Assembly (NCBI GenBank): GCA_035532535.1
Contig: DATKQT010000036.1
Span: 1 to 64,000, forward strand
Length of the DNA stretch: 64,000 bases
Reading direction: 5' to 3'
Origin: Palsa-739 sp035532535
GTDB taxonomy: Bacteria > Actinomycetota > Thermoleophilia > Gaiellales > Gaiellaceae
Part shown: positions 14,892-22,247 of the stretch, piece after piece
How positions within the stretch are numbered: position 1 is the stretch's first letter
How the letters are laid out: each line of letters opens with the position of its first letter
The notes under the pieces: generated by a model
Database searches by the model: none
Seen by the model: only the letters and a program-made list of their open reading frames with translations
Told to the model about the DNA's origin: nothing
Program-made: the position numbers and the translations under genes

Positions 14892-14911
14892 ACCCTAACG
14901 GAGGTTAGGGT
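14892..14911. promoter_or_regulatory. Palindromic divergent promoter ACCCTAAC-GGAG-GTTAGGGT
   Basis: A perfect 8-bp inverted repeat with a 4-bp spacer. Each arm supplies a TAGGGT -10 box: minus 14897-14892, 7 nt, ATG 14884; plus 14906-14911, 7 nt, ATG 14919. The arrangement is exactly symmetric. Both genes would be leaderless, and a dimeric regulator bound here would block both. Confidence 0.65.
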
Positions 14912-14918
14912 CGAGATC

Positions 14919-15818
14919 ATGCGCCGAGTCGCCCCGGTGGACCTCATGCTCCTCGGGACGGTGCTCCTGTGGGCGCTGAACGTCACCGTCACGCGCTACG
15001 TCCTGACGCACGGCTGGCAGCCGCTCGCGTACGGGACGATCCGGTACGGCGCCGCGACGGCGCTCTTCTGGATCTTCACGTACCGGCGGGAGCGGTCGTT
15101 CCGGATCGCAAGGAAGGACTTCCGGCTGGTGGGCATCGCGGCGCTGGCGCTCTTCCTCAACCAGCTGTGCTTCGTCTATGCGTTGAAGCTCTCGCAGGCT
15201 TCGACGGTCGCGCTTCTGCTCGGCGCGACACCTGTCTTCATCGGGCTCATCACGCTGACGCTCCGGCTCGAGATCCTGTCGAACGCGTTCTGGCTCGGAG
15301 CCATCACGACGCTCGGCGGCATCGTGCTCATCGCGGCCGCAAGCGGCGGGAACCTCTCAGCCGGCCTCGGCGGCGACCTGCTCGCCGTCGGGCTCGCGTT
15401 CACGTGGAGCTGTTACACGGTCGCGATCGCGCCGATGATGCGGCGCTACTCGCCCTTCCGCATCAGTGCGATCGTGCTCGCGGCCGGCTGGCTTCCGCTC
15501 GCGCTCGTCAGCATCCCGCAGGTGGCGCACCAGCAGTTCCACTTCGGCTGGAAGGTCTGGCTCGGATTCGGCTACGCCGTCATCGGGCCGCTCTTCCTCA
15601 CGAACATTCTCTGGTTCACCGCAATCGACCGCGTCGGCCCGTCGCGCGCCTCGCTGTTCGGGAACCTGCAGCCGTTCTTCGCGGTGTTCTTCGCGCTCGT
15701 CCTGCTGTCGGAAACCCTCCATCCGCTCGAGATCGCTGGCGGCGTGCTGATCTTCGCCGGGATCGCGTTGGAGCGATTTTGGCACCGGCCGCCGGTTGCG
15801 CCTCCGGGCGAGCCATAA
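14919..15818 (+). CDS. EamA/DMT family transporter
   Basis: A 299-aa membrane protein with ten predicted helices in two EamA repeats. The first repeat includes LLGTVLLWALNVTVTRYVL and FLNQLCFVYALKLSQAST; the second ends in GPSRASLFGNLQPFFAV. Members export amino acids, metabolites or nucleotide sugars; the substrate is unknown. The start is fixed by the palindromic promoter. Its TAA stop lies inside the CATAAT -10 box of the HPPD gene. Confidence 0.88.
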   Translation: MRRVAPVDLMLLGTVLLWALNVTVTRYVLTHGWQPLAYGTIRYGAATALFWIFTYRRERSFRIARKDFRLVGIAALALFLNQLCFVYALKLSQASTVALLLGATPVFIGLITLTLRLEILSNAFWLGAITTLGGIVLIAAASGGNLSAGLGGDLLAVGLAFTWSCYTVAIAPMMRRYSPFRISAIVLAAGWLPLALVSIPQVAHQQFHFGWKVWLGFGYAVIGPLFLTNILWFTAIDRVGPSRASLFGNLQPFFAVFFALVLLSETLHPLEIAGGVLIFAGIALERFWHRPPVAPPGEP

Positions 15819-15819
15819 T
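15814..15819 (+). promoter_or_regulatory. -10 box CATAAT of hpd, containing the previous stop codon
   Basis: CATAAT is followed by 6 nt and ATG 15826. The TAA of the box is the stop codon of the DMT transporter gene, so one trinucleotide serves translation and transcription. Confidence 0.5.
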
Positions 15820-15825
15820 CCGGTC

Positions 15826-16923
15826 ATGACCGAAGATTTCATGCCGCTGCTCGGCTGGGACTCCCTCGAGCTCTGGGTGGGGAACGCGAAGCAGTCCGCG
15901 TACTTCTACGAGCACGCGCTCGGGTTCACGCGCACGGCATACGCGGGCCCCGAGACCGGTGTGCGCGACCGCGCGTCGTACGTGCTCGAACAGGGGGAGA
16001 TCCGCATCGTCCTCACCTCGTCGCTGCGCGAAGAGCACGAGATCACGCGGCATCACGCGAAGCACGGCGACGGGGTGCGCGACATCGCGCTGACCGTCCC
16101 GGACGCGACCGAGGCCTACCGGCAGGCAGTGCAGCGCGGCGCGCGCGGCGTCGCGGAGCCGTCGAGCGTCGAGGACGACTTCGGCACGATCGAGACGGCT
16201 GCGATCGCGACGTACGGCGACACGATCCACACGTTCGTGAATCGCGCCGACTACGCCGGCCCGTTCAAGCCGGGCTTCGTATCGGTGTCGAGCAACGGGA
16301 AGCGCGGTGCAGGACTTGGCCTGACGAACATCGATCACGTCGTCGGCAACGTCGAGCTCGGAAAGATGGACTACTGGGTCTCGTTCTACGAGACGGTGTT
16401 CGGGATGACGAACATCCTCCACTTCGGGGACGACCAGATCCAGACCGAGTACTCGGCGCTCATGTCGAAGGTGATGTCGGACGGCGAGGGGAAGATCAAG
16501 TTCCCGATCAACGAGCCTGCCGAAGGCAAGCGCAAGAGCCAGATCGAGGAGTACATCGAGTTCTACGGCGGCGCCGGCGCGCAGCACATCGCGCTCGCCA
16601 CGACCGACATCGTCCGCACGGTCGAGACCCTGAAGGAGCACGGGATGATCTTCCTCGACACGCCCGACTCCTATTACGACGAGGTGGTCGAGCGCGTCGG
16701 CGAGATCGACGAGGACTACGACGACCTGCACCGCCACAAGATCCTCGCCGACCGCGACGACGACGGGTATCTGCTCCAGATCTTCACGAAGACGGCGCAG
16801 GACCGGCCGACGCTCTTCTTCGAGGTGATCGAGCGCCACGGCGCGACGAGCTTCGGCGAGGGCAACTTCAAGGCGCTCTTCGAGGCCATCGAGCGCGAGC
16901 AAGCGCTCCGCGGCAACCTCTAG
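15826..16923 (+). CDS. hpd: 4-hydroxyphenylpyruvate dioxygenase
   Basis: A 365-aa two-VOC-domain Fe(II) dioxygenase that turns 4-hydroxyphenylpyruvate into homogentisate in tyrosine catabolism. The three iron ligands are seen in the C-terminal half: His in NIDHVVGN, His in AQHIALATTD and Glu in LFFEVIERHG. The N-terminal domain starts with LGWDSLELWVGNAKQSAYFY. Homogentisate 1,2-dioxygenase lies 4 kb downstream on the same strand. ATG 15826 is preferred over an upstream GTG/ATG reading because of the CATAAT box 6 nt ahead. Confidence 0.95.
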   Translation: MTEDFMPLLGWDSLELWVGNAKQSAYFYEHALGFTRTAYAGPETGVRDRASYVLEQGEIRIVLTSSLREEHEITRHHAKHGDGVRDIALTVPDATEAYRQAVQRGARGVAEPSSVEDDFGTIETAAIATYGDTIHTFVNRADYAGPFKPGFVSVSSNGKRGAGLGLTNIDHVVGNVELGKMDYWVSFYETVFGMTNILHFGDDQIQTEYSALMSKVMSDGEGKIKFPINEPAEGKRKSQIEEYIEFYGGAGAQHIALATTDIVRTVETLKEHGMIFLDTPDSYYDEVVERVGEIDEDYDDLHRHKILADRDDDGYLLQIFTKTAQDRPTLFFEVIERHGATSFGEGNFKALFEAIEREQALRGNL

Positions 16924-16949
16924 CCCGCGCGCTCCGTACTCTTCGCGCC

Positions 16950-18293
16950 ATGACTGCGCAGCGACGCACGGCGCTGCTCTCGGTGTTCGCGGCCGTGGCG
17001 CTCATCACGCTGAAGCTGACGACCGGCTTGTTGACGCACAGCCTCGGGCTCCTCTCCGAGGCGGCGCACTCGGGCACCGACCTCGTCGCGGCGCTCCTGA
17101 CGTTCTTCGCCGTCGGCGTCGCGGGCCGGCCGGCGGATCCCGGCCACCAGTACGGCCACGGCAAGGCGGAGCACCTGGCAGCGCTCGGCGAGGGGGCAAT
17201 CCTCGTGCTCGCGAGCGCCGCGATCGTGTGGCGCGCGATCGTGCGTCTGACCGGCGGCGCGCACGCTCCGGTTCAGGCGAAGTGGTACGCGCTCGTCGTC
17301 ATCGGCGTCGTCATCGTCATCGACGTCGCCCGCACCCTCACGTCGACCCGCGTTGCCCGCCGCTATGCGAGCGCGGCGATCGCGTCGAACGCGCTCCACT
17401 TCGGGAGCGATCTCGCCGGCTCGGTCGCCGTGCTCGTCGGACTGCTCCTCGTTCGCGCCGGCTACGGCAATGCCGACTCCGTCGCGGCGCTGTTCGTCGC
17501 GGTGCTCGTGCTCGTCGCCGCCGTGCGGCTCATGCGGCGGAACGTCGATGTCCTCATGGACATCGCGCCGCTTGCGGACGAGGAGGCTGCAAGACGCGCG
17601 ATCGTCGCGCTCCCGGAGGTCGACCTGCGCCGCCTCAGGATGCGCCAGTCAGCCGGCCGCCACTTCGCCGACGTCGTCATCGGTGTCTCGGCCGACGCTG
17701 CCGTCGGCCAGGGGCACGCCGCCGCGGACGCGGTCGAGCGCGCGGTGGAGGGTGCGTTGCCGGGGTCGGACGTCGTCGTCCACGTCGAGCCACTCGAAGA
17801 AGCGGCCGTGCGTGAGCGCGCGCACGCCGCTGCGCTCGCCGTTCCGCGTGTGCGCGAGGTGCACAACGTGAGCGTGCTCTCTGTCGGCGGCGGCACGGAA
17901 GTCTCGTTGCACCTGAAGCTGCCCGGCGACCTCTCGCTCGAAGAGGCACATGCGATCGCGGAGGAGGTCGAGCGGGCGATCGTCGAGGCCGTTCCCGAGG
18001 TCGCAGCAGTCCAGACGCATCTGGAGCCGCTCTCGGAGACCGCCGGCGCGGCCGAGGTGGCGGGCGACGTCGCCACCGTGCGGTCGATCGTCCGCGAGGT
18101 CACCGGCGGAGTCGAGCCGCGCAACCTGCGCTTTCTCGATACCGACGAGGGGCTCGTCGCGCACATGACGTTGCGGCTCGGTGCCGGCCAGGCGCTCGCC
18201 GACGCGCATGCGCGTGCGAGCGAGATCGAGGAGCGCATCCGGCTGAGGCTCCCGCAGATCGCAGATGTCGTCGTGCACACGGAGCCCGAGTAG
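16950..18293 (+). CDS. CDF cation transporter with three C-terminal cytoplasmic domains
   Basis: A 447-aa cation diffusion facilitator. The N-terminal ~205 residues hold six membrane segments with the metal site pairs HSGTD (helix 2), GHGKAEHLAALGEG and HFGSDLAG (helix 5). The soluble tail has three successive copies of the ZT-dimer-like fold (about 207-285, 290-365, 370-447), each with a V-V-V-H strand (DVVVHVEPLE, VQTHLEPLS, DVVVHTEPE). Usual CDF proteins have about 300 aa and one such domain. It would export Zn2+, Fe2+, Mn2+ or similar in exchange for protons. TACTCT stands 7 nt before ATG 16950. Confidence 0.88.
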   Translation: MTAQRRTALLSVFAAVALITLKLTTGLLTHSLGLLSEAAHSGTDLVAALLTFFAVGVAGRPADPGHQYGHGKAEHLAALGEGAILVLASAAIVWRAIVRLTGGAHAPVQAKWYALVVIGVVIVIDVARTLTSTRVARRYASAAIASNALHFGSDLAGSVAVLVGLLLVRAGYGNADSVAALFVAVLVLVAAVRLMRRNVDVLMDIAPLADEEAARRAIVALPEVDLRRLRMRQSAGRHFADVVIGVSADAAVGQGHAAADAVERAVEGALPGSDVVVHVEPLEEAAVRERAHAAALAVPRVREVHNVSVLSVGGGTEVSLHLKLPGDLSLEEAHAIAEEVERAIVEAVPEVAAVQTHLEPLSETAGAAEVAGDVATVRSIVREVTGGVEPRNLRFLDTDEGLVAHMTLRLGAGQALADAHARASEIEERIRLRLPQIADVVVHTEPE

Positions 18294-18835
18294 TGAAGCT
18301 CTGCATGTTCTCGCCGACAGACCTTGCGCTCGAGCGCGGCTGGCCGGGTCGGATCGACGGCGACCGCGTCATCCAGCTGGCGGCGCAGACGCTGCAGTCG
18401 TTCTTCAGCGGCGGCGGGCTTGCACGCGAGCACGCCGAGTACCTGCTCGACGGCATCGTCTTCCGCGCGCCCGTGCTCCATCCGCCATCGATCCGGCTCT
18501 TCGACGAAGACGGCGAGTTCGTGTTCGCCAATCCGGCGGCGATCCTCGCGGCCGACGACGTCGTCCACGCGCCCATGGGCGCCGCGGACGTCGTCCCGGT
18601 GCGTCGCGTTGCGGCCATCATCGACGCTGACGGCGGCATCGGCGGCTTCACGCCGTTGATCGAGTGGGTCGCTCCGGAGCTCGAGGGCGCGAAGGCGCGC
18701 GACTTCGCGCTCTCGCTCGGCCCGATCGTGACGACGCCCGACGAGGAGGTGCCGCTCGGCATCGACTGGGAGCGGCTCGTCGCGCACGCGGCCGCGAACA
18801 CGCGCCTCTATCCAGGCGACATCCTGGCCGTATGA
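18293..18835 (+). CDS. Fumarylacetoacetate-hydrolase-fold protein, short
   Basis: A 180-aa protein that resembles FAH-family hydrolases/decarboxylases: an early RAPVLHPPSIRLF block, FANPAAILAADD, and DFALSLGPIVTTPDE, which recalls the conserved LGPxxVT-DE strand. It is shorter than typical FAH domains (about 220-280 aa), and the usual metal-binding E-x-E pair is not evident. Being near hpd and hmgA it could take part in the final step of tyrosine degradation, but the missing ligands make activity doubtful. GTG 18293 shares one base with the preceding stop; the next gene overlaps by 4 nt. Confidence 0.6.
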   Translation: MKLCMFSPTDLALERGWPGRIDGDRVIQLAAQTLQSFFSGGGLAREHAEYLLDGIVFRAPVLHPPSIRLFDEDGEFVFANPAAILAADDVVHAPMGAADVVPVRRVAAIIDADGGIGGFTPLIEWVAPELEGAKARDFALSLGPIVTTPDEEVPLGIDWERLVAHAAANTRLYPGDILAV

Positions 18836-19809
18836 CGCGCGTTGCCGTCGTCGGCGCGGGCGTGATGGGCTGCGCGGCAGCGTGGGCTCTGAGCGAGCGC
18901 GGCGCCGAGGTCACGGTGCACGAGCAGTTCGAGCTCGACCACACGCATGGGTCGAGTCATGGACGCTCGCGCATCTTCCGCATCGCGTATCCCGAGCCGT
19001 ACTGGATCCGGTACGCGCAGGAGGCCTACGTCGGGTGGCGCGATCTCGAGCGGCAGTCAGGGGAGGAGCTGCTCGGCCTGTACGGGCTCGTCGAGCTCGT
19101 CGCCGACGCTGCGCTGACGTCGGCGCGCGCGCTCGACGAATGCGGGGTCGAGTACCGCTTCCTCGACGCCGTCGCAGTCCGGGAGCTCGGCGCGGTGCTT
19201 CCCGACGGCTGGACGGCGCTCTTCGCTCCGGACGCCGGGATCGTGCTGGCCGACCGCGCGCGCCACGCGTTCCTCGAGGTCGCCGACGCACGCGTGGAAA
19301 CCGGAAGCCGTGTGGACTCGCTCGCTGGTCTCGATGCGGACGTCGTCGTGGTGACCGCAGGCCCGTGGATCGGACGGCTGCTCCCTGATGTGCCGGTGCG
19401 CGTCACGCGCGAGACAATCGCGTACTTCCACCACGACGGCCCGCCGCCGCCGTCCGTCGTCGACCTGAACCCCGCGACCGGCGGGCACGGGATGTACTCG
19501 TTGTACGACCCGGTTCATGGGTTGAAGGCGGGCGCACACCACGCCGGCGCGTCCGCCGAACCGGGCTCCGACGGCGCGCCGGATCCCGCGATCGTCGAGC
19601 ACATCTCGGCCTGGGTGCGCGAGCGGTTCCCCGGCGTCGATCCGGAGCCGGTCGAGACCGACACGTGCCTGTACACGTCGACCGCCGACCAGACGTTCGT
19701 GCTCGACCGCCGCGGAGACGTCGTCGTCGGCTCGGCCTGCTCGGGTCACGGATTCAAGTTCGCGCCTGCGGTGGGGCGGCGCTTGGCCGCCTTGGCCCTG
19801 GCCGGATAA
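18832..19809 (+). CDS. Sarcosine-oxidase/SolA-like FAD-dependent oxidoreductase
   Basis: A 325-aa DAO-family flavoprotein. The FAD-binding start is VAVVGAGVMGCAAAWALSER, followed by the HTHGSSHGRSRIFRIAY segment characteristic of monomeric sarcosine oxidase and N-methyltryptophan oxidase; CSGHGFKFAPAVG near the C-terminus contains the family's flavin-contact region. The cysteine used for covalent FAD in MSOX would be the one in this block. It would oxidise an N-methyl amino acid and give H2O2. ATG 18832 overlaps the FAH-like gene (ATGA), so they are co-expressed. Confidence 0.85.
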   Translation: MTRVAVVGAGVMGCAAAWALSERGAEVTVHEQFELDHTHGSSHGRSRIFRIAYPEPYWIRYAQEAYVGWRDLERQSGEELLGLYGLVELVADAALTSARALDECGVEYRFLDAVAVRELGAVLPDGWTALFAPDAGIVLADRARHAFLEVADARVETGSRVDSLAGLDADVVVVTAGPWIGRLLPDVPVRVTRETIAYFHHDGPPPPSVVDLNPATGGHGMYSLYDPVHGLKAGAHHAGASAEPGSDGAPDPAIVEHISAWVRERFPGVDPEPVETDTCLYTSTADQTFVLDRRGDVVVGSACSGHGFKFAPAVGRRLAALALAG

Positions 19810-19860
19810 CGCATGGCTGCGTAACGCAACCTTGCGTAACGCAAGTCCGCGTAATACAGT
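19803..19860 (+). repeat. Four 15-bp tandem repeats forming a promoter
   Basis: Units start at 19803, 19818, 19833 and 19848. Units 2 and 3 begin with the identical palindromic core TGCGTAACGCA (19818-19828, 19833-19843); units 1 and 4 match it at 8 of 11 positions. The array begins at the stop codon of the flavoprotein gene. Unit 3 contains -35 TTGCGT (19832-19837 region) and, 17 bp on, unit 4 contains -10 TACAGT (19855-19860), 7 nt before GTG 19868. Confidence 0.7.
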
Positions 19861-19867
19861 CCCGTTC

Positions 19868-21016
19868 GTGCCGCACCCGACGAATCCGTTCAACTTCGGG
19901 GACATCGCCGTGGACGAGGGCTTCACGGATCGCGAGCGGGATCTCGCCGAGCTCGAGGCGGACATCCGAAACGGTCAGAACGTCGTCGTCTTCGCGCCTC
20001 GCCGGTACGGCAAAAGCTCACTCATCTGGCGCGCGGCGCAGAGCCTGACGGCGAGCGACGAGGCGCTCATCGCCCAGGTGGATCTCATGCGCGTGGCGAC
20101 GAAGGAGCAGCTCGCCTCCAAGCTCTCCCAGGCGATCTACGACGGCGTCGCCACGCCGCTACTCCGGGCGCGCGACCGCGCCGCACGGATCTTCGAGAGT
20201 CTTCGCGTTCGCCCGATGGTGACCGTCGAGCCGATGACGGGCAACTTCAGCTTCAGCTTCTCCGGCGGTCACGATGCCGGTGACGTGGACGCGACGCTCG
20301 AGCGGCTGTTCGAGCTGCCGGCGGAGCTCGCTGCCGAGCGCGGCAGGCGCGTCGCGCTCGTCTTCGACGAGTTCCAGGAGGTGATCGCGCTCGACCCGCG
20401 GTTGCCCGCGCTCATGCGCGCCGTGTTCCAGACCCAACCCGACGTGGCGCACGTCTACCTGGGAAGCAAGCGGAGCATGATGCGGACGCTCTTCAACGAT
20501 GTGAACGAGCCCTTCTGGAGGAGCGCGCGCCAGATGGAGCTTGGGCCGATTCCGGCCATCGAGTTCGGCGAGTTCATCTCGCACCGGTTCGAATCGACCG
20601 GCAAGCGCATCGCCGCCGGGCGCGTCGACGGGATCCTGGCCATGACGGGGTGCCACCCGTACGGAACGCAGGAGCTGTGTTATGCGCTGTGGGAGGAAAC
20701 GGACGGCGAGGTCACCGACGCCGCGGTCGAGCGAGCTCTCGACCGCGTCCTCCGCGCCGAGAACGCGCACTTCACGTACGTCTGGGACACCATTCCGCGG
20801 ACGCAGCGCATGGTCCTGCAGGCACTCGCGGTCGAGCCGGCGGGTCGGCCTCTCAGCGACGAGTATCGAGCGCGTCATGGACTTCCAGCTCCATCGAGCG
20901 TTCAGCGCGCGATCGGCGAGCTCGTCGACTCGGAGCTGGTCATGCGCCATGGGCGTGGCTCTTACACCATCTTCGAGCCGTTTCTCGCCGAGTGGGTCCG
21001 GCGCTTCGCGGCCTAG
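19868..21016 (+). CDS. STAND-like P-loop ATPase, 382 aa
   Basis: A single-domain AAA/STAND-type ATPase with a winged-helix-like C-terminus. Walker A is APRRYGKSS (about residues 43-51), Walker B VALVFDEFQEV (about 163-173), then a sensor-like VYLGSKRSMM. The family (often called archaeal-type or AAA_14-like ATPases) includes standalone proteins of unknown role, some in stress or defence settings. The last ~70 residues (RTQRMVLQALAVEPAG ... SVQRAIGELVDSELVMRHG) look like a winged helix, so DNA binding is possible. GTG 19868 is set by the 15-bp repeat promoter; self-regulation through the repeats is an inference. Confidence 0.75.
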   Translation: MPHPTNPFNFGDIAVDEGFTDRERDLAELEADIRNGQNVVVFAPRRYGKSSLIWRAAQSLTASDEALIAQVDLMRVATKEQLASKLSQAIYDGVATPLLRARDRAARIFESLRVRPMVTVEPMTGNFSFSFSGGHDAGDVDATLERLFELPAELAAERGRRVALVFDEFQEVIALDPRLPALMRAVFQTQPDVAHVYLGSKRSMMRTLFNDVNEPFWRSARQMELGPIPAIEFGEFISHRFESTGKRIAAGRVDGILAMTGCHPYGTQELCYALWEETDGEVTDAAVERALDRVLRAENAHFTYVWDTIPRTQRMVLQALAVEPAGRPLSDEYRARHGLPAPSSVQRAIGELVDSELVMRHGRGSYTIFEPFLAEWVRRFAA

Positions 21017-21025
21017 CCTCGGGGA

Positions 21026-21031
21026 TATCCT
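21026..21031 (+). promoter_or_regulatory. -10 box TATCCT of hmgA
   Basis: TATCCT (within GATATCCT) is followed by 6 nt and ATG 21038, with no Shine-Dalgarno. This gives homogentisate dioxygenase its own leaderless promoter rather than read-through from the ATPase. Confidence 0.45.
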
Positions 21032-21037
21032 CTCCGC

Positions 21038-22246
21038 ATGCCTTTTTACCAGCGCCTCGGCGACGTTCCGCGCAAGCGGCACATCCAGTTTCGCGACAAC
21101 GGCACGCTCCTCACCGAAGAGGTGATGGGGCTCGAGGGCTTCACCGGCAACGAGTCGATCCTGTACCACCTGCAGTCGCCGTGCCGGGTAGTGAAGCTCG
21201 GAGGATTCGAGCCGATCGTGCGCGAGGAGTGGGTGCCAGAGCAGCACGCGCACCGCCACTTCAAGACCTTCGACACCGAGCCCGACGGCGACGAGATCAC
21301 CGGCCGCCGCCTCCTGATGTGGAACAACGACGTGGAGATCTCGCTCTGCCGGCCGACGCAGCGCATGCACTACTTCTTCCGGAACGGCGAGGGCGACGAG
21401 GTCGTCTTCGTGCACGAGGGGTCGGGAACGCTGGAGACGATCTTCGGCGACGTCCCGTACAAGGAGGGCGACTACATCGTCATTCCGCGCGGGACGACCT
21501 ACCGGTTCGACCCGAAGGGCCCGCAGCGCTATCTCGTGTTCGAGACGCCCGGGCTCGTCGAGATCCCGCGCCGCTACCGGAACCACTACGGGCAGATCAT
21601 GGAAGGCGCGCCGTACTACCACCGCGACATCCATCCTCCGACCGAGCTGCACACGGAGCGCGACACCGGCGAGTTCCCGGTGAAGGTGCGCGTGCGCCGC
21701 GGCTACCAGACGTACATCGTCGACTACCACCCGTTCGACGTCGTCGGCTGGGACGGCTACCTCTACCCGTGGACGTTCTCGATCCACGATTTCGAGCCGA
21801 TCACCGGCCGCATCCACCAGCCGCCGCCGTCGCACCAGACCTTCCAGGGGCAGAACTTCGTCATCTGCTCGTTCTGTCCGCGCAAGCTCGACTTCGACCC
21901 GAACGCGATCCCGATTCCGTATCACCATTCGAACCTGCAGTCGGAGGAGATGATCTATTACGTCTCCGGCAATTTCGGCTCGCGGAAAGGCGTGGAGGTG
22001 GGATCGATCACGCTGCATCCGTCCGGGCTTCCGCACGGGCCGCAGCCGGGCCTCGCGGAGAAGAGCATCGGCCTGCACGAGACGCACGAGCTCGCGGTCA
22101 TGTGCGACACGTTCAACCCGTTGAAGCTGTCGCGCTTCGCGCACGGGCTCGACGACGGGAAGTACTGGCGTTCCTGGTACGACAACGCCGGGACGCCCGG
22201 CGACGTCGAGGACGCCTCCGGCGCGGGCTTGACGTCGCATCTCTAG
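21038..22246 (+). CDS. hmgA: Homogentisate 1,2-dioxygenase
   Basis: A 402-aa cupin-fold ring-cleaving enzyme that turns homogentisate into maleylacetoacetate. The iron site is visible: a His and a Glu in PYHHSNLQSEEMIYY and a His in HPSGLPHGP. Other family blocks are FVHEGSGTLET and GDYIVIPRGTTYRF in the N-terminal cupin half. It works directly after HPPD (15826). The next gene (GH13) starts 1 nt after its stop, so it may be co-transcribed though functionally unrelated. Confidence 0.92.
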   Translation: MPFYQRLGDVPRKRHIQFRDNGTLLTEEVMGLEGFTGNESILYHLQSPCRVVKLGGFEPIVREEWVPEQHAHRHFKTFDTEPDGDEITGRRLLMWNNDVEISLCRPTQRMHYFFRNGEGDEVVFVHEGSGTLETIFGDVPYKEGDYIVIPRGTTYRFDPKGPQRYLVFETPGLVEIPRRYRNHYGQIMEGAPYYHRDIHPPTELHTERDTGEFPVKVRVRRGYQTYIVDYHPFDVVGWDGYLYPWTFSIHDFEPITGRIHQPPPSHQTFQGQNFVICSFCPRKLDFDPNAIPIPYHHSNLQSEEMIYYVSGNFGSRKGVEVGSITLHPSGLPHGPQPGLAEKSIGLHETHELAVMCDTFNPLKLSRFAHGLDDGKYWRSWYDNAGTPGDVEDASGAGLTSHL

Positions 22247-22247
22247 C

